A stretch of DNA of 64,000 bases from positions 11,030 through 75,029 of the forward strand of contig JAKFFB010000313.1 of NCBI GenBank assembly GCA_036675425.1, in the 5' to 3' direction. This DNA comes from SCTD01 sp036675425 (GTDB lineage: Bacteria > Actinomycetota > Actinomycetes > Mycobacteriales > SCTD01). Below, in pieces: positions 1-8,264 of this stretch. How positions within the stretch are numbered: position 1 is the first letter of the stretch; every line of letters begins with the position of its first letter. The position numbers were made by a program, and so were the translations under genes. Below the pieces are notes generated by a model. The model worked only from the letters and a program-made list of their open reading frames with translations. It was not told the DNA's origin and did no database searches.

Positions 1-507
1 GGCGATCCCGGTGCGGGTGCGGGAGAAGAACCACTTCAGTCCCACCGCCACGATCAGCGCCACGGCCACGATCGCCAGCTGGTTGTGCTTCACGGCCAGG
101 CTGCCGACCTGGACGCTCTGGCCGGGGAAGAACTCCGGCAGGTTGCGCGCCGTCGTGGGCCGCCAGAGCAGGCTGGCCAGCCCGATCAGGAAGAGCAGCA
201 GGCCCAGGGTGACCACGAGGCTGAGGTCGACAGCGGCGCCCTGCACCGGACGGATGAGCAGGCGCTCGACGAGCGCGCCGAACAGCGGGGCCAGCACCAG
301 CAGCACGGCTGCCAGCGCGAGCGGCACCGGCCAGCCCCACTCCACCGACAGCTGCCAGTACGTGAAGGCAGCCACCATCCCGATGGCGCCGTGCGCGAAG
401 TTGAACACGCCTGACGTCGTGTACGTCACGACGAGCCCGGTCGCGGTCAGCGCGTAGATGCAGCCGGCGACAAGGCCGATGGTCGTGAACGCGAGGAACG
501 TGGTCAC
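1..507 (-). CDS. LIV-type ABC transporter permease, LivH-like, partial
   Basis: Inner-membrane permease of a branched-chain amino acid (or related substrate) ABC importer. Only the first 169 residues are present because the gene leaves the window on the left. Reading the reverse strand from GTG at 507 gives a hydrophobic first helix and the family signature FNFAHGAIGM at residues 35-44, then further membrane helices up to SRTRTG near the edge. GGAGAG lies 7 bases before the GTG. A second, complete LIV operon lies at 40.7-46.0 kb, so the genome has at least two such systems. Substrate cannot be told from the sequence. Confidence 0.88.
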   Translation of the reverse strand, partial: MTTFLAFTTIGLVAGCIYALTATGLVVTYTTSGVFNFAHGAIGMVAAFTYWQLSVEWGWPVPLALAAVLLVLAPLFGALVERLLIRPVQGAAVDLSLVVTLGLLLFLIGLASLLWRPTTARNLPEFFPGQSVQVGSLAVKHNQLAIVAVALIVAVGLKWFFSRTRTGIA

Positions 508-638
508 GCGCTCGCTCTCCAGGGCTGGGTGGTGGAACCTGTTCTACTTTGCCCTGGTTCGTCCTGCCGGCGCAAGGGAGGTGCCACGCCCCGGCGGGCA
601 GGAGCCGCCGCGGAGCGTCGGCGCAGAGGCCTGCGGGC

Positions 639-776
639 CTACACGCAGTCGACGTGCGTGCCGTAGCGCGCCAGGACCTGGTTCACCGGGTCGCAGACGT
701 CGTCGGCGCTCGCGGGGGCTGCCGGCGAGCCGAGCGTGGCGACGGCGACGAGGGCGACGATGAGCAGGGCGCGCAT
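639..776 (-). CDS. small secreted peptide of 45 aa
   Basis: Short ORF starting with ATG at 776, with GGAG about 8 bases upstream. The product has a clear Sec-type signal peptide (MRALLIVALVAVATLG, then an Ala/Pro-rich stretch ending near PASA) and a mature part of only about 21 residues with two cysteines (C28 and C44) that could form one disulfide. The plan matches the 50-aa secreted peptide at 20517-20669. No family is recognised. It could be a surface or secreted signalling peptide, but function is unknown. It lies alone between the permease and ychF. Confidence 0.6.
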   Translation of the reverse strand: MRALLIVALVAVATLGSPAAPASADDVCDPVNQVLARYGTHVDCV

Positions 777-905
777 GAGCACTCCAGTGGTTGAGGGGCT
801 CTCCCACCTGGGCAACGGGGGCGCGCCATCTAACCGGCTCGGCGCTCGGCCTGCAGCCCCGTGGCGTCCGGCGCCTCAACGGTGCCCCCGCACCGCGCCG
901 GGCAG

Positions 906-1979
906 CTACACGTTGAAGCGGAACTCGACGACGTCGCCGTCCTGCATCACGTAGTCCTTGCCCTCCATGCGCGCCTTGCCGGCGGCGCGGGCGGCCTGCG
1001 TCGAGCCGGCCGCCATCAGGTCGTCGAAGCCGATGACCTCGGCCTTGATGAAGCCGCGCTGGAAGTCGGTGTGGATGACGCCGGCGGCCTCGGGGGCGGT
1101 CGCACCCTTCCTGATCGTCCAGGCGCGCGCCTCCTTCGGCCCGGCCGTGAGGTAGGTCTGCAGCCCGAGGGTGTCGAAGCCGATGCGCGCCAGCTGGTGC
1201 AGCCCGCTCTCCTCCTGACCCATCGACTGGAGCAGCTCCAGCGCGTCCTCGTCGGACATCTCGATCAGCTCGGACTCGACCTTCGCATCGAGGAAGACGG
1301 CCTCGGCCGGTGCGACCAGCCCAGCCAGCTCGGCCCGCAGGTCGGCGTCGGTCAGCTCGTCCTCGTCGAGGTTGAAGACGTAGAGGAAGGGCTTCGCGGT
1401 GAGCAGGTGGAGCTCGCGCAGCGGACCGCGGTCGAGGCCGGCGCCGAAGATCGTCTGACCGCTCTCGAGCACCTTCTGCGCCTCGCGCACGGCCTCGAGC
1501 TGCGGCACGACGTCCTTCTTGATCCGCGCCTCCTTCTCCAGCCGCGGCACGGCCTTCTCGACCGTCTGGAGGTCAGCGAGGATCAGCTCGGTGTTGATGA
1601 CCTCGATGTCGTCCTTCGGCGAGACGCGGCCGTCGACGTGGACGACGTTGTCGTCCTGAAAGACCCGGATCACCTGGCAGATCGCGTCGCTGTCGCGGAT
1701 GTTCGCGAGGAACTTGTTGCCCAGCCCCTCGCCCTCGCTGGCGCCCTTGACGATGCCGGCGATGTCGACGAAGTCCACGGTCGCGGGGATGATCTTCTGC
1801 GACCCGAACACCTCGGCCAGCTTCGGCAGCCGCTCGTCCGGCACGCCCACGACGCCGACGTTCGGCTCGATGGTCGCGAACGGGTAGTTGGCCGCCAGCA
1901 CGTCGTTCTTGGTCAGCGCGTTGAAGAGCGTGCTCTTGCCGACGTTGGGCAGGCCGACGATGCCGAGGGAGAGACTCAC
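906..1979 (-). CDS. ychF: redox-regulated ATPase YchF (Obg family)
   Basis: Cytosolic P-loop NTPase of the Obg/YchF family, a ribosome-associated ATPase. GTG at 1979 gives 357 residues, the usual family length. The longer in-frame start at 2033 would add an atypical tail. The G1 loop GLPNVGKST is at residues 9-17 and DIAG at 72-75. NLDE replaces the NKxD specificity motif around residue 200, which in this family goes with ATP rather than GTP preference. The C-terminal third is the TGS-like domain. Neighbouring DUF6542 and ispH genes are the conserved actinobacterial context. Confidence 0.96.
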   Translation of the reverse strand: MSLSLGIVGLPNVGKSTLFNALTKNDVLAANYPFATIEPNVGVVGVPDERLPKLAEVFGSQKIIPATVDFVDIAGIVKGASEGEGLGNKFLANIRDSDAICQVIRVFQDDNVVHVDGRVSPKDDIEVINTELILADLQTVEKAVPRLEKEARIKKDVVPQLEAVREAQKVLESGQTIFGAGLDRGPLRELHLLTAKPFLYVFNLDEDELTDADLRAELAGLVAPAEAVFLDAKVESELIEMSDEDALELLQSMGQEESGLHQLARIGFDTLGLQTYLTAGPKEARAWTIRKGATAPEAAGVIHTDFQRGFIKAEVIGFDDLMAAGSTQAARAAGKARMEGKDYVMQDGDVVEFRFNV

Positions 1980-2025
1980 GGCGTACGACGCTACCGGCGC
2001 GGCGTACCCGCCCCGTCCCCGCGGG

Positions 2026-2096
2026 TGATCCACAGAAGCATCGGCCCGCTCAGCCTGCGTACGACCGGCTGAGGCGGCCGATCCTTCTGTGGATCA
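2026..2096. repeat. intergenic palindrome H1 (TGATCCAC family), 71 bp
   Basis: Imperfect palindrome with two 30-bp arms and an 11-bp centre. The outer 13 bp (TGATCCACAGAAG and its complement) are perfect, followed by a mismatch, ATCGGCC, two mismatches and CTCAGCC. It lies between the divergent genes ychF and rmuC, unlike most of its relatives, which lie between convergent genes. No T-run follows either arm. Confidence 0.85.
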
Positions 2097-2177
2097 TGAA
2101 ACGAGAGGGGGCGAGGTCGGGGCGGCCGGCGCGGCGTGTCGGGCGGTTCTGTCGGAGGCCGGTGCGACGGTGCCCTC

Positions 2178-3329
2178 ATGACGGTCCTCCTCTCCCTCCT
2201 GCTCGGCCTCGCCGTGGGGCTCGCGGCGGGCCTGCTCGCCGGCCGACTGCTCGCCCGCCGCGACGAGCAGGTGCTGCTCACCTCCTTCGAGGGGCTCGCC
2301 TCCCGCGCCCTCGCCGGCACCCGCGAGGAGGCCGACCGCGAGGCCGTCGCGCAGCGGCAGGCCGTCGAGCACCTGGTCGGCCCGCTGCGCGAGCAGCTCC
2401 ACCTGGTCGAGTCCCAGCTGCGCGGCCTCGAGGTCGAGCGGGCGCGCGCTCAGGCGGAGCTGCGCGAGCAGGTCGCCGGTGTGCGCCGCACCAGCGAGCT
2501 GCTCGGCAAGGAGACCGCGTCCCTGGTCGACGCGCTGCGCCGACCGCAGGCCCGCGGCCGGTGGGGAGAGGTGCAGCTCCGGCGCTGCGTGGAGTACGCC
2601 GGGATGGTCGACCGCTGCGACTTCTCCGAGCAGGAGAGCCTGCCCGGCGCCGACGGCTCGGTGCTCCGGCCCGACCTGGTGGTCCGGCTCGCCGGCGACC
2701 GCTCGATCGTGGTCGACGCCAAGGTCACCCTCGCCGCCTACCTCGAGGCCGTCGAGTGCGACGACGAGCAGGAAGCCGCCGCCCGGATGGCCGCGCACGC
2801 CCGCCACCTGCGCGCCCACGTCGACCGCTTGGCCGAGAAGGCCTACTGGGCGGCGCTTCCCGACTCCCCCGAGTTCGTCGTGCTCTTCGTCCCGGGCGAG
2901 GCCTTCCTGGCCCCCGCGCTCGAGCACGACCCGGCACTGCTGGAGCACGCCTTCTCCAAGCGGGTCCACCTCGCGACACCGACGACGCTCGTCTCGCTGC
3001 TGCGCACGGCGGCGCACGCGTGGCAGCAGGAGCGGCTCACCGAGAACGCCCGCGCCGTGGTCAGCGCCGGGCAGGAGCTCTACTCCCGGCTCGGCACGCT
3101 GGGCACCCACGTCGACAAGCTCGGCCGCACCCTCAACACCGCCGTCACCGACTACAACCGCACCGTCGGCTCGCTGGAGCGCAGCCTGCTCCCCAGCGCG
3201 CGCCGGATGGCGGATCTCTCCGGGGTCGACAGCGAGCTGCCCGGGCCGCGACCCGTGGAGGCCGTGGCCTCTCCCCTGGTGTCACCGGAGCTCACCCTCG
3301 TCGTGCGGGAGGAGCGGCTCTCGGGCTAG
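2178..3329 (+). CDS. rmuC: DNA recombination protein RmuC homolog
   Basis: RmuC-family protein, implicated in limiting recombination at inverted repeats, with a nuclease-like core. ATG at 2178 gives 383 residues starting with a single N-terminal membrane helix (MTVLLSLLLGLAVGLA). A coiled-coil of about 60 residues follows, then the RmuC domain with RGRWGEVQLRR and VVDAKVTL. An upstream in-frame GTG at 2136 would put a polar tail before the membrane helix and is less likely. The stop overlaps the stop of the convergent gene on a shared CTAG. Confidence 0.92.
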   Translation: MTVLLSLLLGLAVGLAAGLLAGRLLARRDEQVLLTSFEGLASRALAGTREEADREAVAQRQAVEHLVGPLREQLHLVESQLRGLEVERARAQAELREQVAGVRRTSELLGKETASLVDALRRPQARGRWGEVQLRRCVEYAGMVDRCDFSEQESLPGADGSVLRPDLVVRLAGDRSIVVDAKVTLAAYLEAVECDDEQEAAARMAAHARHLRAHVDRLAEKAYWAALPDSPEFVVLFVPGEAFLAPALEHDPALLEHAFSKRVHLATPTTLVSLLRTAAHAWQQERLTENARAVVSAGQELYSRLGTLGTHVDKLGRTLNTAVTDYNRTVGSLERSLLPSARRMADLSGVDSELPGPRPVEAVASPLVSPELTLVVREERLSG

Positions 3330-3640
3330 GGACGCACCTCGTACGCCACGCAGAAGTCCACCGCGGCCTTCGCCACGACGTTGGCTGCCGTGGCCCCGGT
3401 CGCCGGGTGCTCGGCCAGCAGCCGGCGGGCGACCTCCGGCGCGTCCAGCTCGCCGACCTCGCGCAGGTGCTCCCACGCGTGCACGGCGAGCTCCCGGGCG
3501 ACCTCCTCCGGCAGTCCCGGGTCCGCCGTCCGCGCGGTGTTGGCGACCCAGTCCGCGTCGTACGTCCCCTGCGGCGGGCCGATCAGCCGCTCGCCCTCGC
3601 CGTACGCCTCAGGACCGGGAGAAGGGGACACGCGGCACAC
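3326..3640 (-). CDS. hypothetical protein, about 104 aa
   Basis: Small soluble protein of unknown function, rich in Ala and Glu, with a mostly helical central part (GLPEEVARELAVHAWEHLRE, then DAPEVARRLLAEHP). No membrane segment or catalytic motif is seen. The start is uncertain: GTG codons at 3640 and 3631 are both possible and neither has a strong ribosome-binding site. It converges on rmuC, sharing CTAG at the stops, and diverges from the DUF6542 gene. Confidence 0.6.
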   Translation of the reverse strand: MCRVSPSPGPEAYGEGERLIGPPQGTYDADWVANTARTADPGLPEEVARELAVHAWEHLREVGELDAPEVARRLLAEHPATGATAANVVAKAAVDFCVAYEVRP

Positions 3641-3673
3641 CGTAGGACGCGTGGGAGAACGCCGCTACGGGGG

Positions 3674-3679
3674 TACCGT
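3674..3679 (+). promoter_or_regulatory. candidate -10 box of a leaderless transcript
   Basis: TACCGT, 7 bases before the GTG start of the DUF6542 gene, with no Shine-Dalgarno sequence in between. This is the spacing expected when transcription begins at the start codon. Confidence 0.5.
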
Positions 3680-3686
3680 CCGATTC

Positions 3687-4124
3687 GTGACTGCTCCGCC
3701 CCCTGCCGCAACCGGGCACGCGCTGCCCGCCGGCGCCCACGTCGGCGACCGCCGCGGCCTGACCGCCACCGGGGCCGTCGCCGTCGCGCTGGGACTCGGG
3801 ATCGTCGGCGGAGCCATCGACGTGGTGACCGGCCCGGGACTGCGGACCGTCTTCGCGGTCTGCTTCGTCGCCGGCTGCCTGATCGCCGCGCTCACCGTGC
3901 ACCGCGAGGACCTCGTCGCCGCCGTGGTGATGCCGCCGCTGGTCTACGTCGTTCTCGCGCTGGTCGGCGGGGCCGTCGAGCGGACCGCCACCACCGGGTC
4001 GTTCCTCACCCAGCAGGCGCTGGAGCTGGTCAACGCGCTGGTGCTCGGCGCGCCGGTGCTGCTGGCCGCGACGGCCGCGGCGCTGGTGGTCGCGGTCTAC
4101 CGCTGGGCGGCCGGGCGGCGCTAG
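3687..4124 (+). CDS. DUF6542-type membrane protein
   Basis: Membrane protein of 145 residues with a short polar N-terminus and four predicted hydrophobic helices: AVAVALGLGIVGGAI, TVFAVCFVAGCLIAAL, AAVVMPPLVYVVLALVG and ALVLGAPVLLAATAAALVVA. It ends in a basic tail (WAAGRR). It corresponds in position to the membrane protein found between ispH and ychF in mycobacteria (Rv1111c, from memory). Function unknown. GTG at 3687 is chosen because TACCGT lies 7 bases upstream and the reading frame before it is antisense to the neighbour. The stop shares CTAG with the ispH stop. Confidence 0.85.
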   Translation: MTAPPPAATGHALPAGAHVGDRRGLTATGAVAVALGLGIVGGAIDVVTGPGLRTVFAVCFVAGCLIAALTVHREDLVAAVVMPPLVYVVLALVGGAVERTATTGSFLTQQALELVNALVLGAPVLLAATAAALVVAVYRWAAGRR

Positions 4125-5104
4125 GAGTCGGGGACGCCGGCCGCGCGCAGGTCGCGACGCAGGTTCGGCGGCAGCGCGAAGAGCAGGTGCTCCTGCGCTG
4201 ACTCGACCTCCTGCACGTCGGTGTAGCCACGCTCGCCCAGCCAGGCCATCACGCCCTGCACCAGTGCCTCCGGCACCGACGCCCCGCTGGTCAGCCCGAC
4301 GGTGGTCGTGCCCTCCAGCCACGCCTCGTCGATCTCGCCCGCGTCGTCGACCAGGTGCGCCGCGCCCGCGCCGGCGTCGAGCGCCACCTCGACGAGCCGG
4401 ACCGAGTTGCTGCTGTTGCGCGACCCGACGACGAGCACCAGGTCGGACTCCGCGGCGATCTCCTTGACGGCGACCTGCCGGTTCTGGGTGGCGTAGCAGA
4501 TGTCGGCCGAGGGCGGTCCCTGCAGCAGCGGGAAGCGCTTGCGCAGCGCCTCGACCGTCACATTGGTCTCGTCGACCGACAGCGTCGTCTGCGACAGGTA
4601 GGCGACCTTGCTCGGGTCGCGCACCTCGATGGTCGCGGCCTCGTCGACGCCGTCGACCAGGTGCATGTGCTCGGGCGCCTGGCCGGTGGTCCCGACGACC
4701 TCCTCGTGCCCCTCGTGCCCGATGAGCACGATGTCGAGGTCCTCGGCGGCGAACCGCTTGGCCTCCAGGTGCACCTTGGTCACCAGCGGGCAGGTCGCGT
4801 CGATCGTCTTGAGCTGCCGGGCCTTGGCCTCCTCGTGCACCGTCGGCGCGACGCCGTGCGCGGAGAAGACGACGGTGGCGCCCTCGGGCACCTCCTCGGT
4901 CTCCTCGACGAAGACCGCGCCCTGCTCCTCGAGCGTCCGCACGACGTGCGCGTTGTGCACGATCTGCTTGCGGACGTAGACCGGGGCGCCGTAGACCTCG
5001 AGCGCCTTCTCGACGGTCAGCACCGCGCGGTCCACACCGGCGCAGTAGCCGCGCGGCTTGGCCACCAGGACCCGCTTCGCGGTCGGGTTCGAGGTCGGCG
5101 TCAT
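4121..5104 (-). CDS. ispH: 4-hydroxy-3-methylbut-2-enyl diphosphate reductase
   Basis: Iron-sulfur enzyme for the last step of the MEP isoprenoid pathway, converting HMBPP to IPP and DMAPP. The 327-residue product carries the three cluster-binding cysteines in KPRGYCAGVDRAV (C21), DATCPLVTKVH and ICYATQNRQ, and the active-site TQ pair. ATG at 5104 is preferred. An ATG at 5113 is also possible because GGAGG sits very close to the first and TACGAT lies 7 bases upstream. It is part of the conserved xseA-ispH-DUF6542-ychF neighbourhood. Confidence 0.96.
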   Translation of the reverse strand: MTPTSNPTAKRVLVAKPRGYCAGVDRAVLTVEKALEVYGAPVYVRKQIVHNAHVVRTLEEQGAVFVEETEEVPEGATVVFSAHGVAPTVHEEAKARQLKTIDATCPLVTKVHLEAKRFAAEDLDIVLIGHEGHEEVVGTTGQAPEHMHLVDGVDEAATIEVRDPSKVAYLSQTTLSVDETNVTVEALRKRFPLLQGPPSADICYATQNRQVAVKEIAAESDLVLVVGSRNSSNSVRLVEVALDAGAGAAHLVDDAGEIDEAWLEGTTTVGLTSGASVPEALVQGVMAWLGERGYTDVQEVESAQEHLLFALPPNLRRDLRAAGVPDS

Positions 5105-5220
5105 GACCTCCATCGTACGTCCGTAGGCTCGTCCTGCCCGGTGATCTTCCCCTCGGTGCGTGTACGAGGGGCAGCCGCGGGCAGGCACTCCGCAACCCCC
5201 ACTCGACCGAAGGACCTGTC

Positions 5221-6228
5221 ATGCCCAGCCCCGTCCCGACCCCCGTCGCCGCTGCTCTCGGCCTGGTGCCGACCGTGCTGGACGGCGTGCGCAGCCTGCC
5301 GGGCAAGGCCGTGCAGCTGCCCGTCTACGCGGTGAGCCACGCGCTGACCAGCATCGGCACCGTCCGACAGGGCTACGACGACCTCGCCGAGCGCGGCGAG
5401 CGGCTCATCGCGAAGCTGCGCGGCACGTCGTTCGACGAGCTCGAGGACGGCTTCGAGGACCGGCTGCGGGGGACGCCGCTGGCGCGGCCGTACGACAAGA
5501 TCGAGGACGGGCTCGAGGACGCCGCCGAGACCGTGACCCAGCTGGTGCGCAGCGGCACGACCAAGGCCCGCAAGGCCGCCGGCAGCGCGAGCCGCTCCGC
5601 GGGCGAGACGCTCGACAAGGCCGCCGACACCGTCGAGGACGTCGCGGAGAAGGCGGCCGCTCCGGTGGCCAAGGCCGAGAAGGCCGTGGCGAAGCCCGCC
5701 AAGAAGGCCGCGAAGAAGGTCGCCGAGAAGCCTGCCCAGCTGGACCTGGACGTCCCGGAGGCGGAGGCCCCGAAGGGCGAGCCGACCCCGTCGGCGCCGA
5801 AGGTCGACGCCGTGAAGGTCGAGACCGCGGCCAGCCCCGAGATCGTCGAGAAGGTCGAGGAGGTCTCCGCCACCGTCGGCGGCGAGGTCGTCTCCCACGA
5901 CGAGCTGCCGCTGCCGGACTACGACCACCTCACCCTCGGCTCGCTGCGCGGCCGGATGCGCAGCCTCGACCTGCCGCAGCTGATCCAGATCCGCGACTAC
6001 GAGAAGGCGCACGCGAACCGGCTGCCGATCGTGACGATGCTCGACAACCGCATCGCCAAGCTGGCCACCGACCCGACGACCCCGCTGAGCAGCGGCGGTC
6101 AGACGCCCGAGGAGAAGGCCGCTCCCGCGGGCGGCTCCAAGGTGTCGCCGCAGACGGCCGACTCGGGCGCGAGCAACCCGACCGTGGCCTTCGGCGGGCT
6201 GGGCGGCGCGAGCAAGCCCAGCTCCTAG
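5221..6228 (+). CDS. lipid-droplet-associated-protein-like, Lys/Ala-rich protein
   Basis: Protein of 335 residues. The N-terminal 50 residues form a hydrophobic/amphipathic segment (AAALGLVPTVLDGVRSLPGK). A Lys/Ala/Glu-rich stretch of about 110-180 follows, containing repeats of the type KAEKAVAKPAKKAAKKV and likely helical. The C-terminal helical module at about 235-285 (LPDYDHLTLGSLRGRMRSLD, then RDYEKAHANRLPIVTMLDNR) recurs in other actinobacterial proteins. It sits between ispH and xseA, the position of the mycobacterial gene annotated as lipid-droplet-associated (Rv1109c, from memory). The biochemical role is unknown. Confidence 0.75.
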   Translation: MPSPVPTPVAAALGLVPTVLDGVRSLPGKAVQLPVYAVSHALTSIGTVRQGYDDLAERGERLIAKLRGTSFDELEDGFEDRLRGTPLARPYDKIEDGLEDAAETVTQLVRSGTTKARKAAGSASRSAGETLDKAADTVEDVAEKAAAPVAKAEKAVAKPAKKAAKKVAEKPAQLDLDVPEAEAPKGEPTPSAPKVDAVKVETAASPEIVEKVEEVSATVGGEVVSHDELPLPDYDHLTLGSLRGRMRSLDLPQLIQIRDYEKAHANRLPIVTMLDNRIAKLATDPTTPLSSGGQTPEEKAAPAGGSKVSPQTADSGASNPTVAFGGLGGASKPSS

Positions 6229-6234
6229 TCCCCC

Positions 6235-6240
6235 TAGGCT
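6235..6240 (+). promoter_or_regulatory. candidate -10 box for leaderless xseA
   Basis: TAGGCT followed by exactly 7 bases and the GTG start of xseA. No ribosome-binding site is present. Confidence 0.5.
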
Positions 6241-6247
6241 GCGCCGC

Positions 6248-7447
6248 GTGGGCCTGGCCAACAGCGCGGAGTCGCCGCTCCCGGTGCGCACCGTCGCCCG
6301 GTCGCTGGCCGAGTGGATCGACAGGCTCGGCCGCGTCTGGGTCGAGGGCCAGGTCACCCAGGTCTCCCGCCGGCCCGGCACGGTCTTCCTGACCCTGCGC
6401 GACCCGGTCGCCGACATGAGCCTGACGGTGACCTGCCCGCGACAGGTCTGCGAGGCCGTGGTCCCTCCGCTCGAGGAGGGCGCGCGGATCGTCGTGCACG
6501 CCAAGCCGGAGTTCTACGCCGGCCGCGGCACCCTCAGCCTCAAGGCGATCGAGATCCGCCCGGTCGGGGTCGGCGAGCTGCTGGCCCGGCTGGAGCGGCT
6601 CAAGGCGCTGCTCGGGCAGGAGGGGCTCTTCGCGCCCGAGCGCAAGAAGCCGCTGCCCTTCCTGCCGAACCGCGTCGGGCTCATCACCGGCCGGGCGAGC
6701 GCGGCCGAGCGCGACGTGCTCGAGAACGCCCGGCGACGCTGGCCCGCGGTGGACGTGGACGTGCGCGAGGTCGCTGTCCAGGGCCATCTCGCGGTCGAGC
6801 AGGTGATGGGGGCCCTCGCGTCGCTGGACGCGGACCCGGCCGTCGACGTGATCGTCATCGCGCGCGGCGGCGGGTCGGTCGAGGACCTGCTCCCCTTCAG
6901 CGACGAGGCGCTGTGCCGGGCGGTGTCCCGCTGCCGCACGCCCGTCGTCAGCGCCATCGGCCACGAGCCGGACAGCCCTCTGCTCGACCTGGTCGCCGAC
7001 GTCCGCTGCTCGACGCCGACCGACGCCGGCAAGCGCGTGGTGCCGGACGTGCGCGAGGAGGCGCAGCGGGTGCGCCAGGCCCGCGACCGCGCGCGCCGGG
7101 TGGTGACGCACCTGGTGAGCTCGGAGCGGGCCCGGCTGGAGTCGCTGCGCAGCCGCCCGGTGCTCGCCGACCCGCACGTGCTCGTCGACCGCCGCCGCGA
7201 CGAGGCGCTGTCGCTGCTCGAGCGGGCCCGCCGGTGCACGACCAGCCGCCTGGACCACGCCCGCACCGACCTCGACCACGTACGCGCCCGCGTCCTCGCC
7301 CTCTCCCCCCAGGCGACCCTCGACCGCGGCTACGCCGTCGTGCAGGACGAGCACGACGCGGTCGTCCGCGACGCGGATGCGGTGCCGCCGGGCGCCGACC
7401 TGCGCGTCCGGCTGGCCAAGGGAGAGCTGCTCGTCACCGCCGAGTGA
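6248..7447 (+). CDS. xseA: exodeoxyribonuclease VII large subunit
   Basis: Catalytic subunit of the XseA-XseB single-strand exonuclease. The 399-residue protein has an N-terminal OB-fold for nucleic acid binding (VEGQVTQVSRRPGTVFL) and a central nuclease domain with VGLITGRASAAERD, ARGGGSVEDLLPF and AIGHEPD. A coiled-coil C-terminus ends in RLAKGELLVTAE. The stop codon TGA at 7445 is also the first three bases of intergenic palindrome H2. The partner xseB is 0.8 kb downstream, separated by a GNAT gene on the other strand, instead of adjacent as in most genomes. Confidence 0.96.
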   Translation: MGLANSAESPLPVRTVARSLAEWIDRLGRVWVEGQVTQVSRRPGTVFLTLRDPVADMSLTVTCPRQVCEAVVPPLEEGARIVVHAKPEFYAGRGTLSLKAIEIRPVGVGELLARLERLKALLGQEGLFAPERKKPLPFLPNRVGLITGRASAAERDVLENARRRWPAVDVDVREVAVQGHLAVEQVMGALASLDADPAVDVIVIARGGGSVEDLLPFSDEALCRAVSRCRTPVVSAIGHEPDSPLLDLVADVRCSTPTDAGKRVVPDVREEAQRVRQARDRARRVVTHLVSSERARLESLRSRPVLADPHVLVDRRRDEALSLLERARRCTTSRLDHARTDLDHVRARVLALSPQATLDRGYAVVQDEHDAVVRDADAVPPGADLRVRLAKGELLVTAE

Positions 7448-7507
7448 TCCACGCGCAGCCTGAGGTGCTCCAGGGCGGGTGATCCACCTGGAGATGCGCG
7501 TGAATCA
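7445..7507. repeat. intergenic palindrome H2 (TGATCCAC family), 63 bp
   Basis: Imperfect palindrome with 23-bp arms and a 17-bp centre. The outer ends are TGATCCACGCGCA on the left and the complement of TGATTCACGCGCA on the right. The first TGA is the stop codon of xseA. It resembles palindrome H4 in sequence (TGATCCACGCG, then AGGTG at the inner end of each arm). Confidence 0.8.
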
Positions 7508-7553
7508 TCGGCCGACGCACGCCGGGCAGCGGCGGCGCCACACGTGGTGCCGG

Positions 7554-7726
7554 CCTCGCGGTGACTGTCCGGTCTGGTCGTCACCCCTGCCCTCGTCCGC
7601 AGGCTCGTGATCCACGTGAGGTCGTGGGTGGAATCCGTCACGCGAAGCACCCACGACCTCCCGTGGATCACCGCGGCAAGCAGGTGCTCGGGCAGGTGGC
7701 GACCACGTCGGACAGTCACCGCGCGG
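7554..7726. repeat. outer inverted repeat enclosing palindrome H3
   Basis: Left arm 7554-7591 and right arm 7691-7726 are inverted copies with few differences. GCGGTGACTGTCCG is perfect in both, followed by a TGGTCG and CACC match. The arms enclose palindrome H3 (7608-7670), giving a nested structure of about 173 bp. The stretch 7448-7763 between xseA and the GNAT gene otherwise holds no convincing gene. Confidence 0.75.
7608..7670. repeat. intergenic palindrome H3 (TGATCCAC family), 63 bp
   Basis: Nearly perfect palindrome: 23-bp arms beginning TGATCCACG with one mismatch, and a 17-bp centre. It has the same length and layout as H2 and H4. Confidence 0.85.
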
Positions 7727-7763
7727 CGGTCATCAAGGCCTGTGTGGCCAGCGGCCGGAGCGC

Positions 7764-8264
7764 TCAGCGCGGGCGTACGAACCCCAGCCCCGGTGCCGGC
7801 GTGCCCGCCGCCGTCCACGCCATCGTGGCGCCGCCGAGCTCGCGGAAGCCGAACGCCTCGTAGAGCGGGCGGCCGTCAGGGGTGGCCCGCAGGTCCACCC
7901 GCGGGACCTCCAGCGAGGCGAACCACTCCATCAGCGCGGTGAAGACCTGCCGCCCGTGGCCACGTCGCTGCTGCGCGGGCTCGGTCGACATGGACGCGAT
8001 GTGCCCGCGCCGACCGTCGACCGTGCCCGGCGCCGGCAGGTGCTCCTCGAGCCAGCCGACGCCGCTGCTGACCGCGCGGCCGTCGACCTCGACCACCCAG
8101 GCGGCGAAGCGGTCCGGCTCCGCCAGCCGGCGGACGAAGGCGGCCTCGCAGGCGTCCGCCCAACCCGGCACGCTCACGTCGCGCCCCATCGCGGAGAGCA
8201 TCAGGCCGCGCAGCCGGGTCAGGTCGGGAGCATCACCGACGCTCGCGCGCCGTAGGGTCGTCAC
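7764..8264 (-). CDS. GNAT family N-acetyltransferase
   Basis: Acetyl-CoA-dependent acyltransferase of the GNAT fold, 166 residues. The acetyl-CoA binding motif A is visible as IASMSTEPAQQRRGHGRQVF (R/Q-x-x-G-x-G/A type), and the terminal motif is GRPLYEAFGF. The substrate cannot be predicted. The gene begins with GTG at 8264, directly abutting the GTG of xseB at 8265 on the opposite strand. It separates xseA from xseB and may be a later insertion there. Confidence 0.88.
   Translation of the reverse strand: MTTLRRASVGDAPDLTRLRGLMLSAMGRDVSVPGWADACEAAFVRRLAEPDRFAAWVVEVDGRAVSSGVGWLEEHLPAPGTVDGRRGHIASMSTEPAQQRRGHGRQVFTALMEWFASLEVPRVDLRATPDGRPLYEAFGFRELGGATMAWTAAGTPAPGLGFVRPR
8253..8258 (+). promoter_or_regulatory. 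candidate -10 box for leaderless xseB
   Basis: TAGGGT followed by 6 bases and the xseB GTG. The box lies inside the first codons of the divergent GNAT gene. Confidence 0.5.

Noticed and set aside
861..2072. 403-codon open frame on the plus strand
   Set aside because: It is the shadow of ychF on the opposite strand, as expected in very GC-rich DNA.
3381..3686. Long 5' extension of the DUF6542 reading frame
   Set aside because: It is antisense to the gene at 3326-3640, is low-complexity Ser/Arg sequence, and the membrane protein begins naturally at the GTG with a -10 box at 3674.
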